64,000 nt of DNA, from positions 6,277,001 through 6,341,000 of the forward strand of contig CALNXK010000007.1 of assembly GCA_942486035.1 (NCBI GenBank). Reading direction: 5' to 3'. Positions 53,351-64,000 of this stretch are shown in pieces. A model generated the notes under the pieces. The model did no database searches. It was given only the letters and a program-made list of their open reading frames with translations, and was not told the DNA's origin. Within the stretch, counting starts at the first letter, position 1, and each line of letters opens with the position of its first letter. This DNA is from Porites lobata. Taxonomy: Eukaryota; Cnidaria; Anthozoa; Scleractinia; Poritidae. A program made the position numbers and the translations under genes.

Positions 53351-53529
53351 TATCAAATATTGGGCAAATTTGTTTCAATATATATTTTTCGTTTTATTCT
53401 TTTGTTTACTTCTTCATCGCCTTGCCGTAAGGATCAGTTTGCCGTGTCATACTTTTCTATAAGTTGTTATTGTACTGATCCAGGTCTACAACTGAGAGAT
53501 CCGGCACCACTAACTGGATGAAAAAACAG

Positions 53530-53830
53530 ATTTGAAATGAGATAAATGTGGGACAAATGTGGTCTAAATATAAAATTTGTCATATTTGTTCACATTTGTG
53601 CAAAGCACAAATTAGACATTTGTCTTTAAGACAAATAGGATAATGATGCATTTGCTATCTAAGACAAATGTGAACAAATACTGTGTAAATGTAGGACAAA
53701 TATAACATTTGCTTTGTGACAAATGCAGATAAATGAGCCAGACTGCAAACAAATGTGTTCAAATGTGTTCAAACTTTGTCAAATAACATATTTGTATGGA
53801 CAAATATAGAGCAAATTTTATATTGTAAAG
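53530..53830. repeat. ACAAATG/CATTTGT-rich block at the duplication edge
   Basis: About 300 bp with more than twenty ACAAAT or ATTTGT words in both orientations at irregular spacing. It starts directly where unit 2 homology ends. Confidence 0.8.
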
Positions 53831-56084
53831 TGAGTGTGCCAGGCCAGTACATACGTACTACCCTTCTCTCTTTTCTTCCCTGGCATCTACCCCTTTATTG
53901 CTTCTTGCAATTTGCACTTAACACAAGCTTTCAACCTTTCTTTAAAGTGGACTAATGCTGCAGAAGTTCATTCAACTCAACTAGGACAGGTTGAAAGACC
54001 ATCAGTTCGATCCCTTTCCCCCTCATTTATCACAACCCTTGCCTGAAACCCTGATATAACGAAGACACTGTTAAAACAGTAACCATCTTCATTGCACTTT
54101 GTTCCTTGAAACTTCTTAAATATCAGAGTTCCACTGTAAAGGGTGCAAGGTGATTACAGTATTTAAAGAAAAATGACTCAAGAATTTTAACTGACAATTC
54201 TCATTTATTTCACAAAGCTTGTCCTGATCTTACAATTAACTGTAAAACAAAACTAAAACATTAAGTTTAACAAGTGTCAGTTCATTTCAGGATGACCAAG
54301 TCAAAAGACTTTATTAGGTAGACAAATAAACAGAAAGTGACCAAGTTGGGATTGCAAAAATCACTTTTTTTCCAAAGTGACCGAAATGGGGTCTATAATA
54401 TGGCCACAGAGTAGACTATCGGTATACAGTAATGGGATAGGGATACTGAGAGGCCAGCAGCACATACCCAGTAAAAATTAACATTAAATAAAACTTTCCC
54501 TTCAGGTACCATTGGTACAACATCCAACAAAGTGTATCTTTAGTTATTTACCACAGGAAAGATAACAATCTTCATTGCACTTAGTTCCACTGTTATTAGA
54601 GTATGTAATTTTAAATAATAGCTATTAAAAACACCTCTGTTAAGTGGACACCTTGAGATGGTCCCTGTTTCTCTTTATAACTCACTCTATTTGGATCTCT
54701 ATAAGACGGATATACTGAATCAGTAGTGCTGGTCCCAAAGGTGTCCATCTTAAAGAGAGTTGACTGTCCAGACAAAATATTCTTATTTCTTATATTAAAA
54801 ATATATCTAAATGCACTTTAGGAAATACCACTAACAAAACGCAAATGCCTCACAATTGCCAAGGTTTGTTTGGTGGGCTATTGATACTTGCCAAAGGTAA
54901 CAAAACTAATGAAATAGCTGACTTCTGGAGTGACTGCTAGAGGGTTTAATGTACATTTGTCATTAATCAATAATGCTACAAAGACTTGACTAAAATTTGG
55001 TAAACAGCAAAAATTTCACATATCATAATATATTTTTGTACACGCATCTTATTGATAGCTTGAGAATTTGCAAAGTAATCAAAGACTATACCATTTGCAC
55101 TCTTCAATGTTTGCCACCGTTAACCAAATAATCCAAGTTACGTTTATATAAGCTCTTAGAAAATCCATAACATGTACTGTTATTAAAATCTATAAACAAA
55201 TAATGGACTTTGGACATTTAAGCCAACAGTTAAACCTTGATTATCTGGACCTCAATTAACCAACTTTTTGATTATCACAACTTTTCCTCTGGTCAAAGAT
55301 TTCTTAAATGAATATTACAAATAAACGAGAAGGTAAACCTAAGCCTGATTTTCTTTTGGCTTCAGAACTTCGAAAGAGTCATTGAAAAGTTTTCTTTTGT
55401 CTTTGAAAAGCAAAGTTGGTACTTTTATGTGATGTCAGCCTGCAAGGAAAGTCGTGTCCGATAGCCCGGGGCTAGTGGATTTTGCTATCGGGCTAGTGAT
55501 TTTTGTTCTTAACTTGCCTGATGGGCAAGTGCTGTTTTTTGGAGAAATTCAAATTACCGAAGGATTGTAATCAATCCTGCTATTCAAAAAGGGTTTGGGG
55601 GCTAGTTGAAATGACTTGTGGGCTAGTACGGGGTAGCTGCAGCTTGCCAGAATGGCAGGCTGTAAAACTGACTTTCTTTGCACCCTGGATGTATATGATA
55701 AATTAAGCTACCGGTACCCTATTAAGACAAAAATTGCCACAGTTGATTATCTTCTGTGGAAGGAAGCCTCATACTACTAATAACATATTATACTTTTCTA
55801 TTATCTCCACTCTCTTTCTCATTAAATTCATATGAATTCATATAAACAAGGTCAGGCCAGGTTGTGTAATGCTGGTTTATGCAAACTTTGAGTTGAGATA
55901 GGAAAGCTTATAAACAAATTCACTTTAAAAGTTCTTTTTGTCTGCAATTTGATGATTGGATGCTCTAAAAAAGAAGAGGACATTAAGTGTGAAAATGTTT
56001 TTGAACGAATGAAAAAGGAAACCAAATTATTTAAAAATTTATCCCCGTGTGGGTTCTAATAAGCCTTAGAACAACTGGGCCTAG
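53831..56084. other. Non-genic stretch
   Basis: No gene supported. 54640-54770 resembles pogo/Tigger ends (TTAAGTGGACACCTT and its inverted TTAAAGAGAGTTGACTG). 55430-55690 repeats GGGCTAGT words and is probably repeat-derived. Confidence 0.45.
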
Positions 56085-56093
56085 GCCTTGACT

Positions 56094-56914
56094 TAGTCTG
56101 CTACACAGCCGTTTTTAGTGTCGTCACGCAACGCTTCTTCCCACTAACGGCTGCTGAAAACAGAACTACATTCCTTTCCCTTTGTGTTTGTGGACTAACG
56201 AACAAACCAATCATGTACAAGAAATTTGACAATACGTGAGCCGCAGGGCGCTAGGAAGCGAGCACGCTTCTCAGTTTTCGACAAATCAATCAATCGTCGC
56301 CAAATTTAGACGGGCTCTGTCATGCTCTGTGTTTTCAAGCAACGAAAAGGTTAATTTGCAAAAAAGTTTGTTTTAAGCGGTCAAGAAAGTTCCAAGTGAA
56401 AAGAAGGTTTGATAGGCCTAGAAAACTTTTACCAGGATCGGTTGGTTCTTCATGTAACGTAACGTACCGGATGTGCTCATTGTGTTCTGTGAAGACTAAA
56501 CACTCAAAGTCAAAAAGCAATCTTATAAATTATCGAGGAGCGATTTCCCAAAACTAAACCTGGCAACTTTATGAGCACATCCATGTTGTGAATTGCAATT
56601 TGCTCGACTTGCTTGCTGTTGCTGCTTATCTCCTAAATTTTGAATAGGACTCCACTACGATAACACTGTAGTTAATTGCTTGTTTTCACGCGACGATTTT
56701 GATTATTCTGTCATTCACACATGGGGCAACGATAAAAGCAAAGCTGTGATTGGAGGAGTCACAGTACCGCAAAGGTGGCGCGAACACTTTCCAGAAAATG
56801 GGAGCTGAATTATAATTGGCTAATCACGGGAAAGGAATGTAGTTCGGTTTTCGACAGCCGTTAGTGGGGAGGAGCGTTGCGTGACGACACTAAAAACGGC
56901 TGTGTAGCAGACTA
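56094..56914. mobile_element. 821-bp TAGTCTG inverted-repeat element, 9-bp TSD
   Basis: The ends TAGTCTGCTACACAGCCG are inverted at both sides with arms of about 60 bp or more; GCCTTGACT is at 56085-56093 and 56915-56923. No transposase. Same TAG start and 9-bp TSD as the TAGCCTG group. Confidence 0.85.
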
Positions 56915-57106
56915 GCCTTGACTGAGAAGTGGCCTGAATGTGGCTCATGATGGACCATCAGGTGCTGGCCTCTCGGATATCCCACCCTCAAACCTGGGCT
57001 TTGCCATAGCTCTGGCATGAGGGATAAGATTCTTAAGGTAAACAACACCTGAGGCTGTGCTTTCCAGGTCACCCGTGGCAACTGACTTTTAATCCTGAGT
57101 GTCTAA

Positions 57107-57897
57107 GGCCCAGTTCAAACGTCAAAATTCACATGCGCAGAACTTTATTCCTAATTGACTCTACTTAAATACCGTATTTATTCGATTAACCGCCCTGGGC
57201 GCTTATTAAATTTTTGGACCTTGCTTGTGGGCGCTTAATCGAGGTGGGCGCTTATTCGAGGTTGGGCGCTTATTAAATTTTCGCCATTCTCAGCAAGTGT
57301 AGTATGTTTATTTTGCTACAAAATAATAAATGGTAATAACAAAAAGCGAAGAAGTAACAAGGCAAGGTTACAGCCCAATCTGTAAAATACTCTGAAGAAA
57401 ACTCCGTCTTCGGGAGGGTCTCTTATTATGTCTTATTTAAGTTTGTGTGGGAGGGAGTGGGGTGGGGTGGGCGCTTATTTGAGGCTGTGCGCTTATTAAC
57501 TTTTTCTGCCTTTGGGATGGGCGCTTATTCGAGGTGGGCGCTAATTCGAGGTTGGGCGCTTATTCGAATAAATACGATAGTTAAATGCGGCATTTGATTT
57601 AAACGTCAAATTTAACTCCCTAAACTCTGCTGAATTTAACTCTGTTAAAAGTCAATATTCCCAGTAATATAATCATAATTTACCAAAATTCATGCATTAA
57701 GTTGGCACATGTGAACTGCAACGTTTGAATCAAAAGTTGAACCTTAGTCAAATCTTCAACTGTTTCAGTCGCAGATACGGCAAACATCGCATTTAATTTA
57801 AACAGTCTTATTTAATTGATTCAAACGTTGCACTTCACATGCATCTAACTCTTGCGTTAAGTTTGGCTCAAGTGAAATTCGACATTTGAACCCAGCC
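57107..57897. mobile_element. Harbinger-like element with TAA TSD
   Basis: Left GGCCCAGTTCAAACGTC and right, read inward, GGCTGGGTTCAAATGTC; TAA on both sides. Subterminal AATTTAACTC words recur. It carries a nested element at 57172-57576. Confidence 0.7.
57172..57576. mobile_element. CGTATTTATTCG-type MITE, nested
   Basis: Left CCGTATTTATTCGATTAACC, right CGAATAAATACG, with several GGGCGCTTATTCGAGG units inside. TSD unclear. Confidence 0.7.
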
Positions 57898-58559
57898 TAA
57901 AAGAAAGTTTTTCATAGGAACCATATCTTGAGCAGTGTGGATTTCACAGTTTCATAGCAATGGATTCAGACCCTTCAAATTTTCTTTGAGCACAGCCATT
58001 TGGCTAGAAAAACATTTTAACACTCATGAGGTAAAAAAATAAAACATAAATTTGTGAACATACTCCTCTTCCACTTTAGAGCCACTTGTCATGTTTTTTG
58101 TCAACCATCTTTCTGCATGTTGGAAACAAAACAAAAATTATAGTTGTAAATTTACCAAATAAAGTGCTATGTTAAATAAGCTTAAACTTAAGCTTTGAGA
58201 CAGAAGCATATAACCCTGATAAGGACTTCTGCTTTGAGATAACCATAATCATCCATAATATACATGTATTTGGTTGCTTCCAACAGCAACTTTCTCCAGG
58301 CCATCGATCTCGTTTTGTTTAAAGAAGAAATAAATATGCCCCACTTCAAAGACTAACAATAGCTGTGGTCACACTACAGACTTTTACCTAGGTAAAACCG
58401 ATTTACCTAGGGCAAATTCATCAAAAATCTGCCTAGGTAAATTCATCTCGGGTTTTGTTTTACCTGGGTAAAAATTCTGGGAAGGTCACACTACTGATAT
58501 CGGCTCCCAAAATTGTCACGTCAGTTGAATTTTTTGGAACGTAAATTCAAGAAGGCAAA
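57898..58559. other. Non-genic stretch
   Basis: No gene seen. 58370-58500 has a repeated GGTCACACTAC and CCTAGGTAAA words, probably a decayed MITE. Confidence 0.4.
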
Positions 58560-58787
58560 ATGCGCAGGGATCTAGCTGATCAAAGAGACGTTTTTTTCTT
58601 TTATCTCGCTGTTATTTCTGTTATTTCTATAGAGGCGAACAAAAAACACATAAAAAACCTCTCAAACAAAGAACTTACAAATGACCAGATTAATTTACTG
58701 GCAAAAGGGCTTAAATTCATTCCAACACCCGTTACAAAACGAGAGATACTAATGACCGAGTTACGAGTTGAGTTGAGTTTGAGTTGA
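58560..58787 (+). pseudogene. Penelope-like element N-terminal fragment
   Basis: The frame contains NLSNKELTNDQINLLAKGLK then FIPTP, resembling the conserved N-terminal block of Penelope-like RTs. No RT follows. It runs into a (TTGAG)n minisatellite at 58763-58830. Confidence 0.5.
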
Positions 58788-58830
58788 GTTTGAGTTGAGT
58801 TTGAGTTAAGTCTGAGTTAAGTTTGAGTTA
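58763..58830. repeat. TTGAG/TTTGAG minisatellite
   Basis: About 68 bp of GAGTTGAGTTTGAGTTGAG-like units. Confidence 0.9.
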
Positions 58831-59420
58831 CCGTTGCTTTCATTTTTGTTAACTTAAAAGTGGTTAATGGAAGATCCAGATCGTTTTTACACAAAATTGA
58901 CCGACTGTTCGTTTTTTCACGAATGAAAAAGTGTTTAATAATTTTACATTCCCAAACGTGAAGCGTTGAATTGTCCTCATTTTGTTGGCCTTGACGGTCA
59001 AGATGACCGGTCACATTCGATGATATTGAAATGAACTAAAGTTTTCTATGCTGTTGTTTACTACCAGTATACACCTGGCTATATTGGGAACTTTGATCTA
59101 AAAAAATGAAGTAGAAGTGAACTGAATTAAACTGTTGTTTACTTACAATTCACGAATTGAAACAGAAATCGGCGCGGGGTTCGCGAACTTCCGGTCTCAA
59201 ATTTAACAAAACCCGTAAGTCCTGAATTTATGTATTTCTTTCCAGCAGATAAAGGATGAATTTTTAAGCCTGTGTAGCGAGACATTTTAGGGTCTTTTAG
59301 TTATTTATAGCATTGCGAATGAAGTGACTGCATTTGTATTAAAGGTGTCGCTTGATATTGTTTTTGTCGGTATGCAAAGTTATTACGGTCCGACAAAACT
59401 AAAGCAATCCGTGCACGCTG

Positions 59421-59496
59421 TAGCCTGTGTACAGACGCCCCTCCCCTCCCCTCAGAAAAAAAAAATCTGGGGGAGGGGGCGTCTGTACACAGGCTA
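59421..59496. mobile_element. 76-bp TAGCCTG hairpin MITE, 9-bp TSD
   Basis: TAGCCTGTGTACAGACGCCC and its complement surround a GA/TC-rich loop; TGCACGCTG is at 59412-59420 and 59497-59505. Confidence 0.88.
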
Positions 59497-59505
59497 TGCA
59501 CGCTG

Positions 59506-60428
59506 TGTTTTTTCTCTTCGTATTTCTTTTCTGTCATTAACTTAAAGAATAATAGAATTAATGACAATTCCATTCAACCTCCCCGTTTGAGAGGCAGATA
59601 TATATGCGTAACAACGTACGTTTCGAATCAAAGGTTAAAGTATCGCTTTAGTCGCTGCGTATGTAAATTAACCTGAACTCACTGGAGACAAAAAAAACTT
59701 GCGATATCTCGGTTAAATTCTTGTAAATAAATACTGGCATAAGAGCCAGCCCGTGAATAAGAAATGCTAACGTACGCAATATTGCGGTAAGCTTATGTTT
59801 TCACAATGACATGGTCAACAGTTTTTTTTAAAATTATTTACAGAAAAATCAAAATACGGTAGATCACTTTCATAATGTTCAGTCTGAATTCTTGAACACA
59901 AAAGTGCTTGTTTTTACGCTCCGAAGGCTTTCCGAGGAAACACGAATGCAAAAGTATATGGTAATTTTGCTAATTTTAATCCACGGACTTTTGTCAACAC
60001 TTCATGCAAAAACAACAATGCGTTGCAAAACAGTGTATTTTACCAGACAGCGTTTTGCACATGCCATTATTGATGCAGAAACATTCGGGGCCTCTTCGTG
60101 AGTATTTCGCGCATTTTCGGTATCAGCCGTCGCACTTCGTGCATACTTTTCATAAATGCATACTGAAGAGCGGAACCTTTCCCCACGACCTGAAAGAGAC
60201 AGGCGCCTGCCTTCAAATGTTTTTTGGGCTTGTCACGCACTCCTTTTTCCGACGGCGTGATGGGCGAAAAACGAACGTTTATTTTTTAATTTTTTTCCTT
60301 TAAGTTAATGTTTTGAAATATCATTCGAACTAAAGAGAGTATATTCCAACAACAAAGGAAACTCAAATGAAAACAACAACACCAAACGGGATTTCTATGT
60401 CCTGTCGCTCTTAGGTCCTTACATTTCT
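59506..60428. other. Non-genic stretch
   Basis: No ORF with recognisable domains. It lies downstream of the transposase gene. Confidence 0.4.
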
Positions 60429-61379
60429 TTACATTATCTCCTCGTCAATCAATTTCTGATATTCATCGGGAGATATGTTGATATTCTCGTCTAGTGCGAC
60501 AGCCATCGGAGGAACAGTCAAATTGCTTTGTCTTGGTTGCGTGCTTATGCAATCTTTTTGGGGGCAAAATCGAAAATTACGTAGTACCGCGAAGCGATTT
60601 CCATCCGCGGTTGCATTTGGTGTGACATACAGCCCCTCGACTGTAATGCAAATGTCTCCATCTGAGAAATGAGTCTCGCAGCCTGGTTTAGCACACCTTG
60701 GTTTTGGGCCAGGTTGTGATTTAAACCGCTGTACTTGCCAAACTTGCTTCCTTTTTGCAGCGTGGTGTGCGTTAAAAATGGCTACATTTGTTGGTTTAGT
60801 CACTACGGGAGATTTCAAATCCAGCTTACTAAATAAGTCGTCCAATTCATTTTTTGTCAATGCTTTCTGATAGAGACGATAGTCTTCATCTTGAACTTTA
60901 AAGAAGTTCAAAAGCACGAAAAGAACATGTTTACAAATATTAGCACTATTCGCATACGGACAATTACATGTTGGATGCTCAGAAATCTTGACCTCATATG
61001 TGTTTAGTCCCGATCTGATTACGAATTGCCTCTCGTTTCTTCCAAGCTCGTTAGAGTCAACAAGCAAGAATGTTTCCTTCTTGGCGAGCTCCAAGGAGCG
61101 CTGGAACGCCTTACTGGCACTTTTTCGGAAACGGCCGTCACGTCTATCCTCACGTGTCCCAGCTTTGGGGGCTGAATGATGCGAATCGTCCTCAGAAGAC
61201 GAAGATGCTAAGTTACTTCCATCGCTAAAAACACTGACTTGACGTTTTCGTTTTCGTGTCGCTCTATGGGAGCAGTTAGCATCTACAGATGAAGCTCTAG
61301 AAGACTCTGCTTGTACATATAAGGAATTGTCGACAACACCTGCTGAAATTTCTTCTCCAAAGGCTTTCGCTCTTGTCAT
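60429..61379 (-). CDS. SWIM-finger C-terminal ORF of the transposase
   Basis: 316 codons, open. A basic Ser-rich linker (ATRKRKRQ) precedes the region around YEVKISEHPTCNCPYAN...ICKHVLFVLL, then a Cys pair near PGPKPRCAKPGCETHF and FRFCPQKDC. The stop is at 60429-60431. Whether it is a separate protein or the end of the transposase depends on the ATGA junction. Confidence 0.75.
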   Translation of the reverse strand: MTRAKAFGEEISAGVVDNSLYVQAESSRASSVDANCSHRATRKRKRQVSVFSDGSNLASSSSEDDSHHSAPKAGTREDRRDGRFRKSASKAFQRSLELAKKETFLLVDSNELGRNERQFVIRSGLNTYEVKISEHPTCNCPYANSANICKHVLFVLLNFFKVQDEDYRLYQKALTKNELDDLFSKLDLKSPVVTKPTNVAIFNAHHAAKRKQVWQVQRFKSQPGPKPRCAKPGCETHFSDGDICITVEGLYVTPNATADGNRFAVLRNFRFCPQKDCISTQPRQSNLTVPPMAVALDENINISPDEYQKLIDEEIM

Positions 61380-64000
61380 TTGCTGGAAATAGTTGTGGCT
61401 TTGAGTCTGTCACTTTGGCTCCGATGTTTTCCTCCTTTATAAGTTCCATAACCGTATGATTGAAGTTTCTTTGAGAGCATGATTGCTTCTGCCACATCCT
61501 CCTCTGCAGCCATGGCAAGGGTTAGCCTGTAAGATCCTTTTTTGGCCCACTGCGAGTGACCAACTTCAGCCAAATTGACGTTTGGGGTAAGTGGTGCACC
61601 ACATTTGAACGCCTTAAATATATGGGTCCTTCTTTTATGCCACCATTTGAACCAGCTAATGATATGACCTCGCTTTGCAGGCTTTTCATCTGAAAATGCT
61701 ACGAGTTCTTTCCTGGCTTGATCGTAACGATAAGGCGTTGGTGCTTCAAAAATGTTCCTAGCGAGAGTCTTGAACGTATGCTTTGACTTATCACTCCAGT
61801 TCGTATGTATCTGCCTGTTGCAACACTGAAAAAAGTGAAATTCACAAGACACACACTGTTCTAAGGATTTACTGCCAAATACTTTTTCGATGGCATCCCA
61901 GTTTCCTCCTGCTTCATCGAACATCCATCCCGCTGGATTAAAGATATATTCATCGTCCCCTGTAAAATCTCGTAGAACCTCAAAAAAAAAAACAACGTCA
62001 AATGAATTACAATTAATAATATTGCAGTGCACATCCATCGCTGATTATACTTGTGGATTCAAAGGCCCAGTATCACCCATTCGGCTTTGCGGTCCTTTGA
62101 TTTTGTTTTCAAATGACGAGCTCGCTCGTGATTGGCTCTTTCGGGAATTTTCGCCTGCGTTAAAGTCAATCGCAGAGGCATTGGGCGCGCAATGCATTTT
62201 GGGTGATACAGGGCCTTTAACCCAAAAATGACGTATTCAATATCTTTGAATAAGTTGTCAAATTAAATGATGTGTTTCTTTTATATGTCTGAACGATGTA
62301 AAACATAATAAAATTATTAATAATGCGTCCAGATAAATGCAAAATGCGTAAAATAGGCAAACTTAACGTAACATTGCTATTGAATTTCCTTTTGTACCCT
62401 GCGAGCAGTGGACTCTTGTCGTCCGGCGTAGCTCGGCGTAGAAGAATCCAGGGTACTCCGATCCTTTTGTGGACCATTTCGTGAGCGCAACGAGCGTCAT
62501 CTTTGAAACTGTTTTAAACTTTTCCCGCCAATTTTATGCGCGCGGTTTACCACTCAATCTTTTTTTTTTTACTTTTTCCTGTTAATTGCCTGCACAGGCG
62601 ATTTGTATACGTAAGGCCTCCAATCACCTGTGTAAACCACCGATTTGCTTGCGATTTTAATGGGATGAAAGCAGAGTGCATGCATGTTGTATGCAGAACA
62701 CAGGCAATTTGAACCTGAAAACTTTGCAGGCGATTAAAATTGCCGCAAAGTTCTTCAGAATCACTAAGAGTAAAACAAAATGGGGATTAAGACCATAATA
62801 CTGTACAGGTAGTCGAGCACGGAATTTTACCAGAGCAGTTGAAAGCATTCTTCCATCAAGCCTTTAAAACTCCATAAAATTACATAGATTTCCAGTGGCG
62901 GATCTAGGGGAGCCCCCCACGCCCCCGAGGACGTCTGCGTCAGCCACTGATTTGTAACAGAACAACAAATCACAAGTAGAAATTAATGGAACACTGGGAC
63001 ACTGCCTAGCTAACAAAAACAAGATCAAAGTTACCTCATTAAGATTGTTCCAAAACGTCTGTATTACGAGACTGGACTCGGCCTCACACTCCATTGTAGC
63101 TAAGTTAACAAGCTCATTTAAAGTTGGATGCCACACCCAAAGGGTCAGTGTTTTGAAGCCTTGGCATCGACTGTGCACGGCATCAAGGAAACAGAACTCT
63201 TTGGATAGAGGATGCTCACTTTGATCTTTGTCCATTTGAACACATATTTCAGCTTTTTCTCTGCTCGTTTTAAAGACAAGGCTTTGTTGGCCATTATTGA
63301 AGTGACGATTATTAATTTTCCAGACTAAGTACTGATCTTTCTCGTCTGTTTTCTTCTTTATTTCTGCAACAGCATCAAAGTTGTGCCCATGGGGATGCAT
63401 GCTATTTGCTACTTTAGACTTTATGTTCTGCACCTTTTTCTTGTCTAGCATTGCTTCGGCAACATCCTCCACTTCCGACCACGGTCTGCCTTCTCTGATC
63501 ATGTTTGTTAGCTTGGCAGTTGGAACTGCAGAGGGCTTAACCATTGAATGTGTTTTGAAAAACTGTTCAATGTCACTGTCTGCGTGTAGCTTGGGCTTAG
63601 GAATAGCTGTGCAAGTGTGATTCCCAATATGGTAAATGGTTGCAATGTTAGAACCTTCTGGATATTCACTGACCTTCCTAGCTGAGCAAGAAATGTATTC
63701 ACCTTTGAAGTTGCAAGATCTGCAAAGTTCGTTTCCTCCAGATCTAACGAACTGGACACTGTTTGCTCTTCCAAATTGTTTTTGTAGGGACAGTTCTTGT
63801 TCGTGCAAAGGTAAGAACCCCTACAAGATTGAACATTTCTCTTTCCACGGAACCCCTTTCGACTTGAGGTGACCCACGGTTTCCAGGGACGACCATCGTG
63901 TATGTTACGCCCATCTTTGTGAAACCGAACTTGGAAAACCTTCGAACCATCTATATCATAGGGTAACTCGTTAACCACTTCAACATCAACTCCAAACCAT
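60429..64000 (-). CDS. MULE-type transposase gene with SWIM zinc finger, 5' end beyond window
   Basis: Read right to left. 63035-64000: N-terminal zinc-binding block (YLCTNKNCPY, CRSCNFKGEY, YHIGNHTC; FLYWCH/WRKY-GCM1-like) and the first DDE-domain strand (FLDAVHSRCQGFKTLTLWVW). Intron 61979-63034. 61377-61978: FNPAGWMFDEAGGNWDAI and CEFHFFQCCNR, typical of the MULE core. 60429-61379: CNCPYANSANICKH, a SWIM CxCx(n)CxH finger, plus a Cys-rich end. Problems: a one-base frame change near 63785 and an ATGA overlap at 61376-61379 where the frame changes again, so it may be a decaying transposon or carry indel errors. Donor GTAACT at 63034 and acceptor before 61978 join in phase 0 (NE|VLRDF). It could be the autonomous partner of the 9-bp-TSD elements in this window; that is inference. 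Confidence 0.7.
62060..62219. mobile_element. MITE in the transposase intron
   Basis: AAAGGCCCAGTATCACCCA on the left and, read inward from the right, AAAGGCCCTGTATCACCCA. 160 bp; TSD not clear. Confidence 0.75.

Larger units (their letters stand above)
38347..53515 (+). other. Segmental duplication unit 2 (loci A2 and B2)
   Basis: Begins CACCGATAAAATGCAAGCACTAAGG and ends at GAGATCCGGCACCACT. It lacks the LINE, the Harbinger and foldback elements, the satellite and the hAT element of unit 1, and carries its own SINE and two hAT-like insertions. 38347-39491 is upstream sequence with no gene seen. Confidence 0.9.

Overview
The window is eukaryotic. Genes are split by GT-AG introns, the DNA is AT-rich, and repeats and degraded transposons make up a large part of it. 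Multi-EGF and C-type-lectin receptor exons, many inverted-repeat elements, Gypsy, LINE, Penelope and SGNH-hydrolase retroelement fragments, and a MULE-type transposase together suggest a cnidarian, most likely a stony coral. That assignment is inference; no marker gene proves the species.

Region 1 (1-6.2 kb, minus strand) holds the 5' and middle part of a secreted protein gene: a signal-peptide exon, one C-type lectin domain (CTLD) exon and a run of seven EGF-like exons. Two of the EGF exons are ruined. The gene runs off the left edge. A 573-bp near-perfect palindrome lies about 145 bp upstream of its start codon. Region 2 (6.3-9.85 kb) is a transposon graveyard containing an SGNH-hydrolase ORF and gag-like sequence of a probable Ngaro/DIRS-type retroelement, broken by small inverted-repeat elements.

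Region 3 is a tandem segmental duplication: unit 1 about 9.85-36.0 kb and unit 2 about 38.35-53.5 kb, both on the plus strand. Each unit carries two CTLD receptor loci. Locus A (A1, A2) encodes signal peptide, CTLD, Ser/Thr stalk, one transmembrane segment and a short Tyr-motif tail, but both copies are broken, at different places. Locus B (B1, B2) is intact and encodes signal peptide, CTLD, stalk, one transmembrane helix followed by a basic stop, and a cytoplasmic tail of about 200 residues. The B tails carry repeated YAxV/M/I motifs that resemble ITIM/ITSM phosphotyrosine switches. B1 can be spliced into an open frame of 530 codons; B2 gives 520 codons but lacks the last exon with two of the five motifs. 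B1 has lost stalk exon 4 to repeats and B2 has lost stalk exon 3; both exons are phase 1-1, so the frames survive.

The two units differ by many younger insertions: a LINE, a SINE, a foldback element with a Penelope-like reverse transcriptase, a 127-bp satellite, and hAT-, Harbinger- and piggyBac-like elements. Several have target-site duplications that can be read directly. Region 4 (53.5-60.4 kb) is non-genic repeat sequence. Region 5 (60.4-64.0 kb, minus) is a MULE/SWIM-type transposase gene whose 5' end lies beyond the window.

Taken together the window looks like a fast-evolving CTLD receptor cluster. It holds one secreted CTLD-EGF gene divergent from an array of membrane CTLD receptors, with birth, decay and stalk/tail exon loss all visible. 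The most interesting candidate system is the B-type receptor with its YAx(V/M/I) tail.
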